Assembly: GCA_028289545.1 (NCBI GenBank)
Contig: JANQPG010000109.1
Coordinates: forward strand, 1 to 64,000
Reading direction: 5' to 3'
Source of the DNA: Woeseiaceae bacterium
Lineage (GTDB): Bacteria > Pseudomonadota > Gammaproteobacteria > Steroidobacterales > Woeseiaceae
DNA length: 64,000 bases
Of this stretch, positions 25,657-33,043 are shown piece after piece (the first letter of the stretch is position 1; each line of letters begins with the position of its first letter). Made by a program: the position numbers and the translations under genes. The notes under the pieces are model-generated. The model worked only from the letters and a program-made list of their open reading frames with translations. It did not search any database and was not told the origin of the DNA.

Positions 25657-26940
25657 GTGATAAAGACGATCAAATCCGGGATCAGCGCGGAGGCTGCTGC
25701 CGGCATGGACGCCAAAGTCAAGGCGACTGTTGAACAGATACTCGAAGACATCGAACGCCGTGGCGACGAAGCCGTGCGCGAACTGTCCGACAAGTTCGAT
25801 AGCTGGTCACCCGAGCGCTTCCGCCTGAGCGACGAGGAAATTGCGGCGTGTGTCGAGAGACTGCCGAAACAGACCGTCCATGATATCGAGTTTGCGCAGG
25901 CGCAGATTCGCCGCTTCGCGGAAATCCAGAAAGCGGCACTCAGGGATGTCGAGGAGGAAACGCTGCCCGGCGTGTATCTCGGTCACAAGAACATCCCGGT
26001 CGGAAGCGTCGGGTGCTACATTCCCGGCGGCAAGTACCCGATGGTGGCCAGCGCACACATGAGTGTGCTGACGGCCAAGGTGGCCGGCGTCAAACGGGTC
26101 ATTGCCTGTGCTCCCCCACACAGCGGCGGCCCCCACGACGCCATTGTCGCCGCCATGCACATGGCGGGTGCGGACGAGATCTATTGCCTCGGCGGTGTGC
26201 AGGCGGTGGGCGCAATGGCGCTCGGAACGGACAGCATCGAACCCGTCGATATGCTCGTCGGGCCCGGCAACGCGTTTGTCGCCGAAGCCAAGCGACAGCT
26301 CTACGGACGCGTCGGCATCGATCTGTTCGCCGGACCGACCGAAACGCTGATTATTGCGGACGACAGTTGTGACGGAGAAATGGCGGCAACCGATCTTTTG
26401 GGACAAGCGGAGCACGGCCCGAACTCACCGGCCGTGCTGCTCACCAACTCCGAAAAGCTCGTGGCTGACACCCAGCGCGAAATCGAGAAGCAGCTGAAGA
26501 CGCTCGAAACCGCGGATGTTGCCGGGGCTGCTTGGCGCGACTACGGCCAGATTATCCTTTGCGACACCGAAGAAGAGATGCTGCAAGAGGCCGACCGGAT
26601 TGCCAGCGAGCACGTGCAGGTCATGACACGGAATCCGGACTACTTTCTCGACAACATGACCAATTACGGCGCGCTGTTCTTGGGTCCCGAAACCAACGTC
26701 GCCTATGGCGACAAGGTGATCGGCACCAACCATACACTCCCGACTAAACTCGCGGCGCGCTACACCGGCGGACTCTGGGTCGGGAAGTTCATCAAGACCT
26801 GCACGTATCAGCGCGTGACGCCGGAGGCGACCGCTCAGATCGGCGAATACTGTTCGAGACTCTGCGCGCTGGAAGGCTTTGCAGGCCACAAGGCACAAGC
26901 CGATCTGCGTGTCGCACGTTACAAGTCGAAGGCCGCCTGA
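25657..26940 (+). CDS. Histidinol-dehydrogenase-like (HisD/HpsN family) NAD+-dependent alcohol-to-acid dehydrogenase
   Basis: 427 aa, GTG start at 25657 behind GAGGAA. Full-length HisD fold with GQAEHGPNSPA, ASEHVQVM, GDKVIGTNHTLPT and C-terminal GHKAQADLRV, which keep the Gln/His, Glu-His, Asp and His positions used for zinc and catalysis. HisD-family enzymes oxidise a primary alcohol to a carboxylate in two NAD+ steps. No other histidine gene is nearby, and non-biosynthetic relatives such as sulfopropanediol 3-dehydrogenase (HpsN) exist, so it likely oxidises a hydroxymethyl group of the island's substrate (inference). Confidence 0.85.
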   Translation: MIKTIKSGISAEAAAGMDAKVKATVEQILEDIERRGDEAVRELSDKFDSWSPERFRLSDEEIAACVERLPKQTVHDIEFAQAQIRRFAEIQKAALRDVEEETLPGVYLGHKNIPVGSVGCYIPGGKYPMVASAHMSVLTAKVAGVKRVIACAPPHSGGPHDAIVAAMHMAGADEIYCLGGVQAVGAMALGTDSIEPVDMLVGPGNAFVAEAKRQLYGRVGIDLFAGPTETLIIADDSCDGEMAATDLLGQAEHGPNSPAVLLTNSEKLVADTQREIEKQLKTLETADVAGAAWRDYGQIILCDTEEEMLQEADRIASEHVQVMTRNPDYFLDNMTNYGALFLGPETNVAYGDKVIGTNHTLPTKLAARYTGGLWVGKFIKTCTYQRVTPEATAQIGEYCSRLCALEGFAGHKAQADLRVARYKSKAA

Positions 26941-26972
26941 CGCGGACACAAAATCGCTGCGTGAACGGTCAA

Positions 26973-27007
26973 ATCCCGGCATGCTTGGCGCTGCCGGGTT
27001 TTCTTCT
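26973..27007 (+). terminator. Rho-independent terminator after the HisD-like gene
   Basis: Stem CCCGGCA (26975-26981) with TGCCGGG (26992-26998), 10-base loop, then TTTTCTTCT. It lies only 25 bp before the next gene. Confidence 0.75.
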
Positions 27008-27031
27008 GCAACAAACTCTCAGTCACATGCC

Positions 27032-28051
27032 ATGAACGCCACCGAACGATTCGTCTGGAACAAGCAATCCATCCACAACAAACTCGTCGCGCTGGTCGCG
27101 GGCGGAAAAGAGGCTCTCGATACGGCGGTCACGGAACTGTACTCGGACGACGCCGCCGTGCACGCCTATCACCCCGTCAACGAGCTGAGCGGCCGAGGCG
27201 AAGTTGCCCGTGACCTCTGGCGCCCGCTGTTGGATGCGTTGCCGGATGCGGAACGTCGCGACAACGTCGTCATTGCCGGCGACTACGAAGGCCAGGATGT
27301 CGTTGCCTTGCTTGGCCATTTACAGGGCACGTTCAGCGCACCGCTGTATGACATTCCGGCCACCCACGGCATGGTGCATGTGCGCTATGGCGAAGTGCAC
27401 CATATAGAAGATGGCCTGATCCGCGAGTCGTGGGTTATTGCCGACATGCTCAACCTCATGGACCAGGCTGGTTGCCGACCCGTGGCGCCCTCCCTCGGCG
27501 CGGAGCACTTGTGGCCCGCGCCGGCAACGGGAGACGGCCTCCGGGTCACGTGCGTCGACCCCGATGCCGGCAGGGCGGCGTTGGGCATCGTCAAGCAGAT
27601 GCACGGCGGCCTGATGAAGTTCGACGGCAAAGACATTGAAAGCATGGACCACCAGAAGTACTGGAAGCCGGGTTTTCTCTGGTACGGGCCTTCCGGTATC
27701 GGCACGGGACGAGGCCTGGATGGGTTTCGCGCCCATCATCAGGTGCCCTTCCTGCGCGCATTTCCGGATCGCAAGGTCGCAGAGCATTTTGCCGAGACCG
27801 GCGACGGCGACTATGTCGTCACGGGCGGCTGGCCAAGTGTGATTGCGACGCACACGGGGCCCGACTGGCTCGGACTACCCCCGTCGGGAAAACGGGTGGA
27901 CATGCGGGTAATGGATTTTTATCGATGCGAGGGCGGCCTGGTCGCAGAAAACTGGGTGCCTATCGATATTGTCGACATGCTGCGCCAGTTTGGCGTGGAC
28001 GTATTCGAACGCATGCGCCACCTGACGGGACGGCCGCGAACTCACCTGTAG
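27032..28051 (+). CDS. Double NTF2/SnoaL-like domain protein, type B (copy 3)
   Basis: 339 aa from ATG 27032. It has the same two-domain layout as the proteins at 11386 and 12403: VHHIEDGLIRESWVIADMLNLMDQAG in domain 1 and GWPSVIATHTGPDWLGLPPSGK with RVMDFYRCEGGLVAENW in domain 2. No clear ribosome-binding site, and a terminator stands 25 bp upstream, so expression may depend on read-through. It closes the catabolic island. Reaction unknown. Confidence 0.78.
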   Translation: MNATERFVWNKQSIHNKLVALVAGGKEALDTAVTELYSDDAAVHAYHPVNELSGRGEVARDLWRPLLDALPDAERRDNVVIAGDYEGQDVVALLGHLQGTFSAPLYDIPATHGMVHVRYGEVHHIEDGLIRESWVIADMLNLMDQAGCRPVAPSLGAEHLWPAPATGDGLRVTCVDPDAGRAALGIVKQMHGGLMKFDGKDIESMDHQKYWKPGFLWYGPSGIGTGRGLDGFRAHHQVPFLRAFPDRKVAEHFAETGDGDYVVTGGWPSVIATHTGPDWLGLPPSGKRVDMRVMDFYRCEGGLVAENWVPIDIVDMLRQFGVDVFERMRHLTGRPRTHL

Positions 28052-28089
28052 CCGAAGGCCGCGAGCCGGTCCCGGCAGAGTGTCGATTG

Positions 28090-28533
28090 CTAGTGGGAGA
28101 ACGGCGAGATATTGGGACCGACGGAGCCCTTCTCGAACCATTCGAAGACCTGGGGCAGCAGGCCAACGACCTCTGAAATCAGCGCGTCGCACTGCGCTCG
28201 GTCGTTGGCAAACGACTCGTAGCGAAAATAGTCTTTCGGCGTATTGCTGTGGCGGCTAGTCGCCAGCAAGCGGGCGCGGGTGGCAGGGTCGGTATACGCG
28301 ACCTCGATCTCGGCTTCAGGCACATGCTCACCCCAGGAAGTTTCGAGGTCTCCGGCGTCGTGCTTCGCAAACTCGAGGAAGAAGCCCCCTCCCCACTTGT
28401 CGTGCTGGAGGCTAACGAGTTCGAGGTGGCCGCCTCTCTTGCGCTGAAAGTGCGGGTACCTGACGGCAAAACCCCGCGCCGACATGGCCGGCTCGAGTAG
28501 TCTTTTTGTCGACCTACGCAGTTTGCTCGCCAT
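28090..28533 (-). CDS. DUF4304-like protein
   Basis: 147 aa from ATG 28533; a TTG 27 bases upstream is less likely. The sequence LLEPAMSARGFAVRYPHFQRKRGGHLELVSLQHDKWGGGFFLEF has the pattern of DUF4304-type proteins: a small alpha/beta protein beginning with a helix, then a strand with F.R..G...ELV..Q..KWGG.F. Function unknown in this family. It converges on the catabolic island and is not obviously part of it. Confidence 0.65.
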   Translation of the reverse strand: MASKLRRSTKRLLEPAMSARGFAVRYPHFQRKRGGHLELVSLQHDKWGGGFFLEFAKHDAGDLETSWGEHVPEAEIEVAYTDPATRARLLATSRHSNTPKDYFRYESFANDRAQCDALISEVVGLLPQVFEWFEKGSVGPNISPFSH

Positions 28534-28647
28534 GATCGGAACTGTTCTTTTACTCGGCAATCCGGACGCATAATAGCGAATTCGACTGACAGGAGGACGC
28601 CGCTGGCTTTAGACTGATGCGCAGTCAGCGACACGGCGAGACCGGAT

Positions 28648-29079
28648 ATGAGCGCCTACGAGCTGTTCGACATCGCAACGGCCACCGCCAATCGTGCGGA
28701 TCTGCAGTGGGGCTTGTTCATTACAATCCACATGGCGCTGTTCGGCGGGATCGTCTATGTGGACAGGCCGCTCAAGCGATTGGAAAAGGCCGCGACGCTC
28801 ATCATCTACTTCGGGTTTGCGGTCATCAATTATCTATTGACCAAGAACCTGCTCGAATTCGTCAACCTCACTCACCGCGAGATCGCAAAACTGGCTGACG
28901 ATCCCTGCTGTGCGGACAACCTGCTCGTCGGACACAGCCTCGCGCGCATCCAGGGGCCGGCGTTCGAGATTGGGATCAACGTGCTGTTCATCTCGCATGC
29001 CGTGATGGCGTTGCTCGTCGCACTGGCAGTGGTTTTCGACAAGAGCCTGACCGAATTTGTGAAGCAGAAGGCCGGTTGA
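28648..29079 (+). CDS. Small membrane protein of unknown function (3 predicted TM)
   Basis: 143 aa. Three hydrophobic stretches (about 21-38, 49-64, 110-130) separated by an acidic loop containing ADDPCCADN. No family recognised. ATG 28648 is the first in the frame; no clear ribosome-binding site. It precedes the MerR-type gene by about 100 bp on the same strand. Confidence 0.65.
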   Translation: MSAYELFDIATATANRADLQWGLFITIHMALFGGIVYVDRPLKRLEKAATLIIYFGFAVINYLLTKNLLEFVNLTHREIAKLADDPCCADNLLVGHSLARIQGPAFEIGINVLFISHAVMALLVALAVVFDKSLTEFVKQKAG

Positions 29080-29122
29080 GCCAAAGCTGCGGCCACGAGG
29101 GACGGAACCCGGCATACGGCTA

Positions 29123-29153
29123 TTGACTCTACAGTCACGTGAGGCCGCAGACT
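29123..29153 (+). promoter_or_regulatory. Putative MerR-type operator/promoter
   Basis: TTGACT at 29123 is followed by CTCTACAGTCACGTGAG, an imperfect dyad (CTC...GTGAG) between a -35 and a weak -10-like CAGACT at 19-bp spacing. The long spacer with a dyad is the layout bound by MerR-family regulators, and it precedes such a gene. Confidence 0.45.
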
Positions 29154-29182
29154 TGCTCCATCGCAAGCACCGGGAGACGGCA

Positions 29183-29935
29183 ATGGCCGACAAACCCACG
29201 TACAAAGTGAAAGACGTTGCCCGCATGACGGGCATCTCGATACGCACGCTGCACTACTACGATGAAATTGGTCTCTTGCGGCCCGGCCGGCGGTCCGCTG
29301 CAGGCTATCGGCTATACGAAGAGGACGACCTCTTGAGGCTGCAGCAGGTGCTCATCAACCGAGCGCTCGGGCTGTCGCTCGAAGACATACGCCGCTCTCT
29401 CGATGATCCGGACTTCGACTACGCCGAAAGCCTGCGCCGACAGCGAGGTCGCCTTGTCCTCAAACTCGACGAAACCAACAGCATGATTACGGCCATCGAC
29501 CGGACGCTAACCGGACTCGAGCAGCCGCAAAGCCAGATCGACTTCGCGTCCATGTTCGACGGGTTCGACCCGATAGAACATGCTGAAGAGGCCGAAAATC
29601 GCTGGGGCGGCACCGACGCCTACGCCGAGAGCGCGCGGCGCACGAAAGACTACGGTGAAGCCGAATGGCGTGCTATCAAAAAAGAGCTCGACGGTATCTG
29701 GAGAGATGCCTCAGAACTGATGCTGGCTGAAACCGCGGCGGATGCACCTGCGGCGCTGGAGATTGCCGAGCGGCACCGCCTGCACATATCCCGTTGGTTC
29801 TACGATCTCTCACCCGCCGCACACGCGGAGCTTGCCGCAATGTGGGAAACCGACCTTCGTTTTCGCCGTAACATCGACAAGTATGGCGAAGGACTCACCG
29901 AATGGGTGGCAGCCGCGGTGCGCGCGGCGGGTTGA
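29183..29935 (+). CDS. MerR-family regulator with TipAS-like C-terminal domain
   Basis: 250 aa from ATG 29183 (GGGAGA site). The N-terminal MerR HTH reads YKVKDVARMTGISIRTLHYYDEIGLLRP, followed by the dimerising coiled coil (about 80-120). The C-terminal half (RWGGTDAYAESARRTKDYGEAEWRAIKKE and RWFYDLSPAAHAELAAMWETDLRFRRNID) matches the TipAS antibiotic-recognition fold. Such regulators activate their own promoter when bound by thiopeptide or other hydrophobic drugs. The dyad at 29126-29145 is a likely binding site. Confidence 0.87.
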   Translation: MADKPTYKVKDVARMTGISIRTLHYYDEIGLLRPGRRSAAGYRLYEEDDLLRLQQVLINRALGLSLEDIRRSLDDPDFDYAESLRRQRGRLVLKLDETNSMITAIDRTLTGLEQPQSQIDFASMFDGFDPIEHAEEAENRWGGTDAYAESARRTKDYGEAEWRAIKKELDGIWRDASELMLAETAADAPAALEIAERHRLHISRWFYDLSPAAHAELAAMWETDLRFRRNIDKYGEGLTEWVAAAVRAAG

Positions 29936-30171
29936 GCCGGCGCGTGCACCTGCGGCGGATTTTTCCGGCCGCTCAATGCCGCGCGAGAGCACGATAACCG
30001 CCAGAACTTCGTGTCGCGCACAAGCCGGGAAAGTACGGTAGATCCTCGCCGGCGGTTTTGTTTTAGTTGCCTGCACCCGAACGTCCGTCTTCAACACCGC
30101 GGCGGTTTTTTGCACCTCCGAAACACCCGAAGCGTCATCCAACCCGAAGTTGACAACAAGAGGAAAAAGCA

Positions 30172-30498
30172 ATGAAAGCAAAATGGGCAGCAGCCTTTGT
30201 ACTGACAGCAAGCATTGTCTATTCGCACAGCAGCTTTGCCGGCGGCTGGGGTAGCCGGGTAGAACTGACCAACGTGTATCCAAGCACCAGCGTCAACGGA
30301 ATCTATATTGCCCAAACCACCATGACCGACCCTGATCAGTGCGGCCTGCAGGACTTCTACGTACTGCAAAAAACCCACGCGCTGTTCGACGAGATCTATG
30401 CCATCGTCCTGGCGGCGCGCGTGTCGGACAAACCCATTCAGTTTCACGTCGCCGGCTGCGTCAATCAGCGCCCCATCATTAGTCTTGTGCAGCTGTAG
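30172..30498 (+). CDS. Small exported protein of unknown function
   Basis: 108 aa with a clear Sec signal peptide (positive start, hydrophobic core, cleavage after SSFA). The mature part, about 85 residues, starts GGWGSRVELTNVYPS and has two Cys (in QCGLQ and AGCVNQ) that could form a disulfide. ATG 30172 has an AGAGGAAAAA site. No family assigned; periplasmic or secreted. Confidence 0.7.
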   Translation: MKAKWAAAFVLTASIVYSHSSFAGGWGSRVELTNVYPSTSVNGIYIAQTTMTDPDQCGLQDFYVLQKTHALFDEIYAIVLAARVSDKPIQFHVAGCVNQRPIISLVQL

Positions 30499-30605
30499 CG
30501 CCCCTCGGACGCTACACTGGTGTATGTTTGCCGGAAACGAATACCTGCGTTGAAGGCGCGGGCCAGCTGAACGGTTCGAGAGTCGTCTGACAAAGCAGCA
30601 CAGCC

Positions 30606-30983
30606 ATGCAATACGACGCGAAAACACCCGCTCAGTATCTCGACCTCCTCGACGACGACTGGCGCAAGGGAACGCTGCTGGAGCTTCGCTCGCTTTTGAT
30701 GGAACTCGAGCCCGAACTCGAGGAATCCGTTCACTATCGGATGCTGGGCTACGGCAGGGGTGAGGACTTCGTGTTCCATCTCAACGCTCAGAAAGGCTAT
30801 GTCAGCCTCTACTGCGGCAACGCCTCGAAGATCGATCCGGACGGAGTGCTGCTCGCCGGACTCAACGTCGGCAAAGGCTGCATCCGATTCTCGAAGAGCC
30901 GCCGCGTCGCGGACACGTGCATCGGCGAGTTCATCCGTCGCGCAGTCCGACGCTGGAAGGCCGGCGAGGACGTGGGCTGCTGA
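30606..30983 (+). CDS. DUF1801-like protein (YdhG/YjhG type)
   Basis: 125 aa, cytosolic. The pattern TPAQYLDLLDDDWRKGTLLELRSLLMELEPELEESVHYRMLGYG, then VFHLNAQKGYVSLYCG and GKGCIRFSKSRRV, is the DUF1801 fold (an iron-chaperone-frataxin-like alpha/beta fold in structure databases). Function unknown. Stand-alone gene. Confidence 0.75.
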   Translation: MQYDAKTPAQYLDLLDDDWRKGTLLELRSLLMELEPELEESVHYRMLGYGRGEDFVFHLNAQKGYVSLYCGNASKIDPDGVLLAGLNVGKGCIRFSKSRRVADTCIGEFIRRAVRRWKAGEDVGC

Positions 30984-31155
30984 ATACGTATCCAGCGGCC
31001 TCGGCTTCCGATACTGATGGCTGCAGGCTCGGACGGAACGTCAGCCTGGGCGGCACAACGGCAGTCCCGCATCTGCATCGCACGAAAACCGGCCGTCGTC
31101 CGGCAACAGAGACTTTCCCGATTTGTGTCCCGGCTAACCCATCCTTTGCCAAGCG

Positions 31156-31497
31156 TTACTCTTTTTCGAGCAGCTTTTTCAATCGACCCACGGCATCGTC
31201 CCACTGCATCGAAGCCCGCTCGAGGTGTACTCTCAGATCCTCGATGCCCGCTGGCTGATACGTAAACAGGCTTTCGCGGCCCACGCGCTCGCGATTGACC
31301 AGACCCGCACCCTCCAGCACGCCCAGGTGTTTGCGTACACCCTGGCGTGTGAGTCCCGTGCCGGCCGTCAGCTGCACGACCGAATGCGGCTGTCCGTCCT
31401 GCAGGCGGGACAGGAGCGACAGGCGCACCTTGTCGCCCAGGGCCGCAAACACCGGTGCCGTCTCGACCGGGATGAACTCGGGGCTATGCAGCGACAT
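31156..31497 (-). CDS. ArsR-family transcriptional regulator
   Basis: 113 aa from ATG 31497, overlapping the upstream SRPBCC gene by 14 bp. The winged HTH is evident: VFAALGDKVRLSLLSRLQDGQPHSVVQLTAGTGLTRQGVRKHLGVLEGAGLVNRERVGRE. There is no Cys-rich metal site. ArsR genes paired with SRPBCC/AHSA1 proteins are a common module; the regulator probably represses its own operon through the inverted repeat at 31939-31962. Confidence 0.88.
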   Translation of the reverse strand: MSLHSPEFIPVETAPVFAALGDKVRLSLLSRLQDGQPHSVVQLTAGTGLTRQGVRKHLGVLEGAGLVNRERVGRESLFTYQPAGIEDLRVHLERASMQWDDAVGRLKKLLEKE

Positions 31498-31939
31498 GTT
31501 CTGCAATGTGCTTGGCCTGAATATTCCAGCCCTGGGTGTTACTGCGCAGCGCCTCGAGTCGGCGCGGGTCCCCAAGTGCCTCGAAGCCCGACTCGGTGAT
31601 CGTCAACCGGGTGCCTCCGGCCGTCTCCTCCAGCCGGAATTCGACAAGTGTCGTGGGCTGCTCGGTCACATCGAGATCGGAGCTTTCGTCGTAGTCGTGC
31701 CAGCGAAAAGAAAACAGGCTTTCATGTTCCATGCGTTCCACCGTGGCAACCCACGGCAGGTGTTCGTAACCGGGGAAGGTCAGTTTTCCCGTCGTTTGAC
31801 CACCCGCTTCGAACGGACCGTCCAGCTTGACCCGAAACCACTCGCCAAACTCTTCAGCATCGGTCAGCGCACGCCAGACCCGTGAAACGGGCGCGTCGAG
31901 TTCAACCACTTTCACAATCTTGTTGTCGTCAGCATTCAT
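31484..31939 (-). CDS. SRPBCC (AHSA1-like) domain protein
   Basis: 151 aa from ATG 31939 with AGGAGG site. AHSA1-type START-like fold: ELDAPVSRVWRALTDAEEFGEWFRVKLDGPFEAGG, then PTTLVEFRLEETAGGTRLTITESGFEAL. These hydrophobic-pocket proteins bind lipids or small ligands; exact role unknown. Its ribosome-binding site and start codon lie inside a perfect inverted repeat. It forms a two-gene operon with the ArsR regulator. Confidence 0.85.
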   Translation of the reverse strand: MNADDNKIVKVVELDAPVSRVWRALTDAEEFGEWFRVKLDGPFEAGGQTTGKLTFPGYEHLPWVATVERMEHESLFSFRWHDYDESSDLDVTEQPTTLVEFRLEETAGGTRLTITESGFEALGDPRRLEALRSNTQGWNIQAKHIAEHVAA

Positions 31940-31962
31940 AAGCAACCTCCTGGTTGCTTATT
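31939..31962. promoter_or_regulatory. Perfect inverted repeat over SD and start codon of SRPBCC-arsR operon
   Basis: Arms ATAAGCAACC (31939-31948) and GGTTGCTTAT (31953-31962) with a 4-base centre TCCT. On the transcript the centre and one arm hold AGGAGG and the first bases of the start codon. It can be a protein operator for the ArsR product or an RNA hairpin that hides the ribosome-binding site. Confidence 0.7.
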
Positions 31963-32033
31963 AAGCTAACAGCCATTTAGCCAATATGCAACCATAAAGT
32001 TGCGCATTTCTCACAACCGATTCGAAGGCAGCG

Positions 32034-32888
32034 CTAGGCCCCGGCGCCGCTCTGCAGATACATACGCAACGGATCATCCCCGGCCTCTGGATCGAAGCAG
32101 GACAGCGAATCGATAAACAGGTGGAACAGCTCGAACTGCGAGCAGATGTCCAGCCGCGAGTAGGCGTTCTTCCTGTGCATTGCGACCGTGTGGGTCGTAA
32201 TTGACAGCTTCTCGGCAATTGAACTGGTGGCATGCCCGTGCAGGTACATGCGAATCACCTCGGCCTCGCGGCTGGTCAGTATCGAATCGCCAAACGCCTC
32301 CAGCGCGGTCTCGAGCTGCGAATGCAGTGAAGCAACCACACTTTGACCGCCGGTCTCGCGAATACCCCGCCAGCACTCGCTGACGACCCGGTCGACAACC
32401 GGTTGCGCGGTCCTGAGCAACTTCACACGCTCGGCGTCAAAGCCCGTCGATCCCTGGTGCATCGCGAGCGACAGGATCGAGAAGTAACCCTCAGGCAACT
32501 CCGTTATGAAACCCAGCTCCGCAATAATTTTCGAGTCGCGGTAATAGCGCAAAAAGTATTCGTCGTAATCGAAACCCACGGGCGCCACTTCCGAGAGGCT
32601 ATACAGCCCGGACGACACGCCGCTAATGCCCGCCCTGTAATACGGATCCAGCAGGTAAGCGCCGTCCAGATACGGATCGATATGCTGGTGGCGGATCTCG
32701 GCGGGAATGTTGTCGAACAGCGGCAGCGGCTTGATAGTTTCACCAAAAACCGCCAGGAACACCGAATCGGAGGGCAGAAGCGCATCACAACCGGCAACCA
32801 GGTTCTCCAGCAGGCCGTCACCGGCCGCGGGGTCGAAGAGCTTCGCAAGGTTTTGATTCCAATCGGAAATTGGCTGGAGATACTTCAT
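32034..32888 (-). CDS. LuxR-family transcriptional regulator
   Basis: 284 aa. The C-terminal HTH is LTSREAEVIRMYLHGHATSSIAEKLSITTHTVAMHRKNAYSRLDI (about 205-250). The N-terminal 200 residues lack a REC domain and do not clearly match an acyl-homoserine-lactone domain; they may bind an unknown ligand. It diverges from the TonB receptor gene at 33044 across a 155-bp gap, so that receptor is its likely target (inference). Confidence 0.85.
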   Translation of the reverse strand: MKYLQPISDWNQNLAKLFDPAAGDGLLENLVAGCDALLPSDSVFLAVFGETIKPLPLFDNIPAEIRHQHIDPYLDGAYLLDPYYRAGISGVSSGLYSLSEVAPVGFDYDEYFLRYYRDSKIIAELGFITELPEGYFSILSLAMHQGSTGFDAERVKLLRTAQPVVDRVVSECWRGIRETGGQSVVASLHSQLETALEAFGDSILTSREAEVIRMYLHGHATSSIAEKLSITTHTVAMHRKNAYSRLDICSQFELFHLFIDSLSCFDPEAGDDPLRMYLQSGAGA

Positions 32889-33043
32889 AAAAAACGCTTA
32901 CAAGCCGCCTCTGTATCGCCCGGGCAAACCCGCCTGCCCCGCCATTGTGCATCCCAACCTACCCAATTCGGGAATGCCCACCCGTGGACAAAGAATATAT
33001 TTTTACGGGTTGCAATGTCGATTCCACTCGGGGGAGAACCAGC

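Noticed and set aside
25657..26940. Histidine biosynthesis gene hisD
   Set aside because: No other his gene is nearby and the gene is within a LacI-controlled catabolic island.
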